A DNA stretch of 64,000 bases, taken from Enterobacteriaceae bacterium. GTDB taxonomy: Bacteria > Pseudomonadota > Gammaproteobacteria > Enterobacterales > Enterobacteriaceae. Position 1 is the stretch's first letter. Every line of letters begins with the position of its first letter. The stretch lies in NCBI GenBank assembly GCA_902363335.1, contig CABIZV010000001.1, positions 558,001 through 622,000 of the forward strand. Direction: 5' to 3'. Positions 62,417 to 64,000 of the stretch are shown one piece after another. The position numbers and the translations under genes are program-made. The notes below the pieces were generated by a model that was given only the letters and a program-made list of their open reading frames with translations, searched no databases and was not told the origin of the DNA.

Positions 62417-62454
62417 AAGGCCGCAGCGTATGCGTTGCGGCCTTATATATTTTT
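62417..62454 (+). terminator. Terminator after ssnA
   Basis: AAGGCCGCA (62417-62425) pairs with TGCGGCCTT (62436-62444), followed by ATATATTTTT. It closes the ygfK-ssnA unit. Confidence 0.8.
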
Positions 62455-62504
62455 AGCACACAGCAACGTTGTACTGATAGCCCATAACTTCCGGGCTACA
62501 AGCG

Positions 62505-62957
62505 TCAGAATGCCGTACTGCGTTTACGTTGCTGCTGTATTTCCATCAGTTCCTTTGGCGTTATCTGACGCAGCGCGGTCGTTGGACAAACGTCAACACA
62601 TGCCGGGCCACGGTCGCGGTCCGCACACAGATCGCATTTGATAATCTCCATTGCCGCAGTAATGGTAATGACACCAAAAGGACAGGCCACCACGCAGCTC
62701 TGGCAGCCGATACAGCGGTTTGAGTCTGCCTCAACCCTATCACTTCCCATGCTGAGAGCGCCAACGGGACAAACGGTCACACAAGGGGCATTTTCACATT
62801 GATGGCACATCACCGGCACACTCAACGTATCAAGGCGCAGCACGTTTAAACGAGGTGCAAACGCAGCGTTCTCAGTGATATGTTCCAGCGCACACGCCAC
62901 CTCGCAGGTTCGACAGCCGATACAGGATGCCGAATCCGCCAGAATAAAGCGGGTCAT
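62505..62957 (-). CDS. ygfS: Four-cluster ferredoxin-type protein YgfS
   Basis: A 150-residue protein with four cysteine groups: CIGCRTCEVAC, CHQCENAPCVTVCP, CIGCQSCVVACPFG and CDLCADRDRGPACVDVCP. This is the HycB/DmsB-type pattern of electron-transfer subunits with up to four [4Fe-4S] clusters. It would pass electrons between YgfT or YgfK and a molybdenum hydroxylase. Its start overlaps the ygfT stop as ATGA. Confidence 0.9.
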   Translation of the reverse strand: MTRFILADSASCIGCRTCEVACALEHITENAAFAPRLNVLRLDTLSVPVMCHQCENAPCVTVCPVGALSMGSDRVEADSNRCIGCQSCVVACPFGVITITAAMEIIKCDLCADRDRGPACVDVCPTTALRQITPKELMEIQQQRKRSTAF

Positions 62958-64000
62958 ACGCCCTCCTTCTTATCAAACATCGCCAGCATGTCACGGGCCG
63001 CCTGCCGTCCGGCGGCCATCGCGGTGACCACCAGATCGGCGCCGTGTACCGCATCGCCACCGGCAAATATTTTCTCGTTACTGGTTTGTGTCATTGCGCG
63101 CCCCGCGCCGCCGGTTTGAATTTGCCCCCAGCGATCTAGCTGAACGTTATGACCGCGTAGCCACGGCATATCATGAGCCTGGAAGCCAAAAGCCATGATC
63201 AACACATCCGCCGGTAGTTCGAAACCAGAACCGACAATCGGCCGAGGACGACGACGTCCATCGGGTCCGGGTTCCCCCATATCGGTACGGATCAAGCCAA
63301 TGGCGGAAACCTGCCCCTTACGATTGCGTTGAATATACTGCGGCTGAACATTGAACTGGAACTCAACGCCTTCTTCACGCGCGTTCGCCACCTCTTTTTT
63401 TGAACCTGGCATGCTCAGTTCATCACGACGATACGCGCAGGTCACGCTCGCCGCACCGCGGCGTATTGCCGTTCGCAGGCAGTCCATGGCCGTATCACCA
63501 CCACCCAACACCACCACGTGTTTGTCCTGAATATCGATCGATGGGTATTCTGCACTCTCCTCAAGCCCCATCACCTCACGGGTGTTGGCAATCAGGAACG
63601 GTAATGCCTGAATCACACCCGGCGCATCTTCCCCTTCAAGCCCCGCAGCCATCAGGCCATAGGTACCCACGCCGACGAAAACGGCATCGTAATGGTCTAT
63701 CAGGTCGCTAAACGCCACATCACGTCCCACTTCGTGGTTCAGGTGGAAGGCAATTCCCATATCGCTAAATAATGTTCGCCTGACGCTGAGAATCTTTTTA
63801 TCCAGTTTGAACGCTGGGATACCGAAGGTTAACAGCCCACCAATTTCAGGATGCTTATCAAATACATCGGCTTTAACGCCTGCTCGCGCCAGGATATCAG
63901 CACATCCCAGGCCCGCCGGACCTGCGCCGATAATTGCGACCCGTTCCTGGCGCGGAACTACGTCACCTATCTGCGGACGCCAACCCATCGCCAGCGCGGT
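62954..64000 (-). CDS. ygfT: Glutamate synthase-like Fe-S/FAD oxidoreductase YgfT (partial)
   Basis: The C-terminal 348 codons of YgfT (about 639 residues in E. coli); the frame stays open to the window edge (TALAMGWRPQ), so the ATG at 63988 is not the start. It shows the FAD motif IIGAGPAGLGCADILARAGV, EIGGLLTFGIPAFKLDK, the NAD(P)H motif VVLGGGDTAMDCLRTAIRRGA and the closing FAGGDAVHGADLVVTAMAAGRQAARDM. The missing N-terminal half should hold the ferredoxin clusters. It is upstream of ygfS in one unit. Confidence 0.92.
   Translation of the reverse strand, partial: TALAMGWRPQIGDVVPRQERVAIIGAGPAGLGCADILARAGVKADVFDKHPEIGGLLTFGIPAFKLDKKILSVRRTLFSDMGIAFHLNHEVGRDVAFSDLIDHYDAVFVGVGTYGLMAAGLEGEDAPGVIQALPFLIANTREVMGLEESAEYPSIDIQDKHVVVLGGGDTAMDCLRTAIRRGAASVTCAYRRDELSMPGSKKEVANAREEGVEFQFNVQPQYIQRNRKGQVSAIGLIRTDMGEPGPDGRRRPRPIVGSGFELPADVLIMAFGFQAHDMPWLRGHNVQLDRWGQIQTGGAGRAMTQTSNEKIFAGGDAVHGADLVVTAMAAGRQAARDMLAMFDKKEGV

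Overview
The window is chromosomal DNA from a gamma-proteobacterium of the family Enterobacteriaceae. The proteins pheT, ihfA, btuCED, nlpC, ydiV, selO, aroH, ppsR, ppsA, ydiK, ydiJ, menI, sufABCDSE, ldtE, lpp and pykF are very close to their Escherichia coli forms and mostly keep the E. coli order. Tandem lpp genes, a second FtsI-type transpeptidase and the extra blocks listed below point to a Citrobacter- or Salmonella-like member rather than E. coli itself. I cannot fix the genus from sequence alone.

Layout. 1-18846 is a conserved backbone: the end of pheT, ihfA, vitamin B12 uptake, regulators, aromatic and gluconeogenic genes. It carries one accessory gene, a family 3 glycoside hydrolase, inserted beside the RprA small RNA gene. 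18847-29979 is accessory. It holds a tandem repeat array copied from the tail of a PBP3-like gene, that gene, umuD, a locus with two secreted alkylsulfatases, an IprA-like regulator and an OmpA-like porin, and then umuC alone and inverted with its own LexA box. 29980-34552 has ydfZ and the blue-light module (bluF, bluR, ycgZ, ariR). Here ymgA and ymgC are not seen, and a LuxR-type regulator and a small membrane protein follow ariR. 34553-44674 is backbone again (suf operon, ldtE, lppA/lppB, pykF, fumD).

44675-45858 is a decayed junction: the tail of arsB, the start of arsC, an ISNCY-type transposase remnant, and then a near-perfect chromosome dimer resolution site, dif, at 45537-45564. The window therefore spans the replication terminus. 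46300-64000 is the anaerobic purine/urate-type cluster ygeV-ygeW-ygeX-ygeY-hyuA-yqeA-yqeB-yqeC-mocA-ygfK-ssnA-ygfS-ygfT. In E. coli K-12 it lies far from the terminus. Here ygfM and xdhD are absent between ssnA and ygfS.

Working together: YgeV is a sigma-54 activator, and the sequence shows a GG-N10-GT element before ygeW, a GG-N10-GC element before ygfK, and a 15-bp inverted repeat upstream of ygeW. The enzymes would open and strip a purine-derived skeleton, yielding carbamoyl phosphate (YgeW, YqeA) and pyruvate (YgeX). YqeB, YqeC and MocA would mature a molybdenum hydroxylase not in view. BluR/BluF, YcgZ, AriR, the LuxR-type protein and RprA all connect to the Rcs envelope-stress and biofilm network. 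I saw no tRNA, rRNA or CRISPR array.
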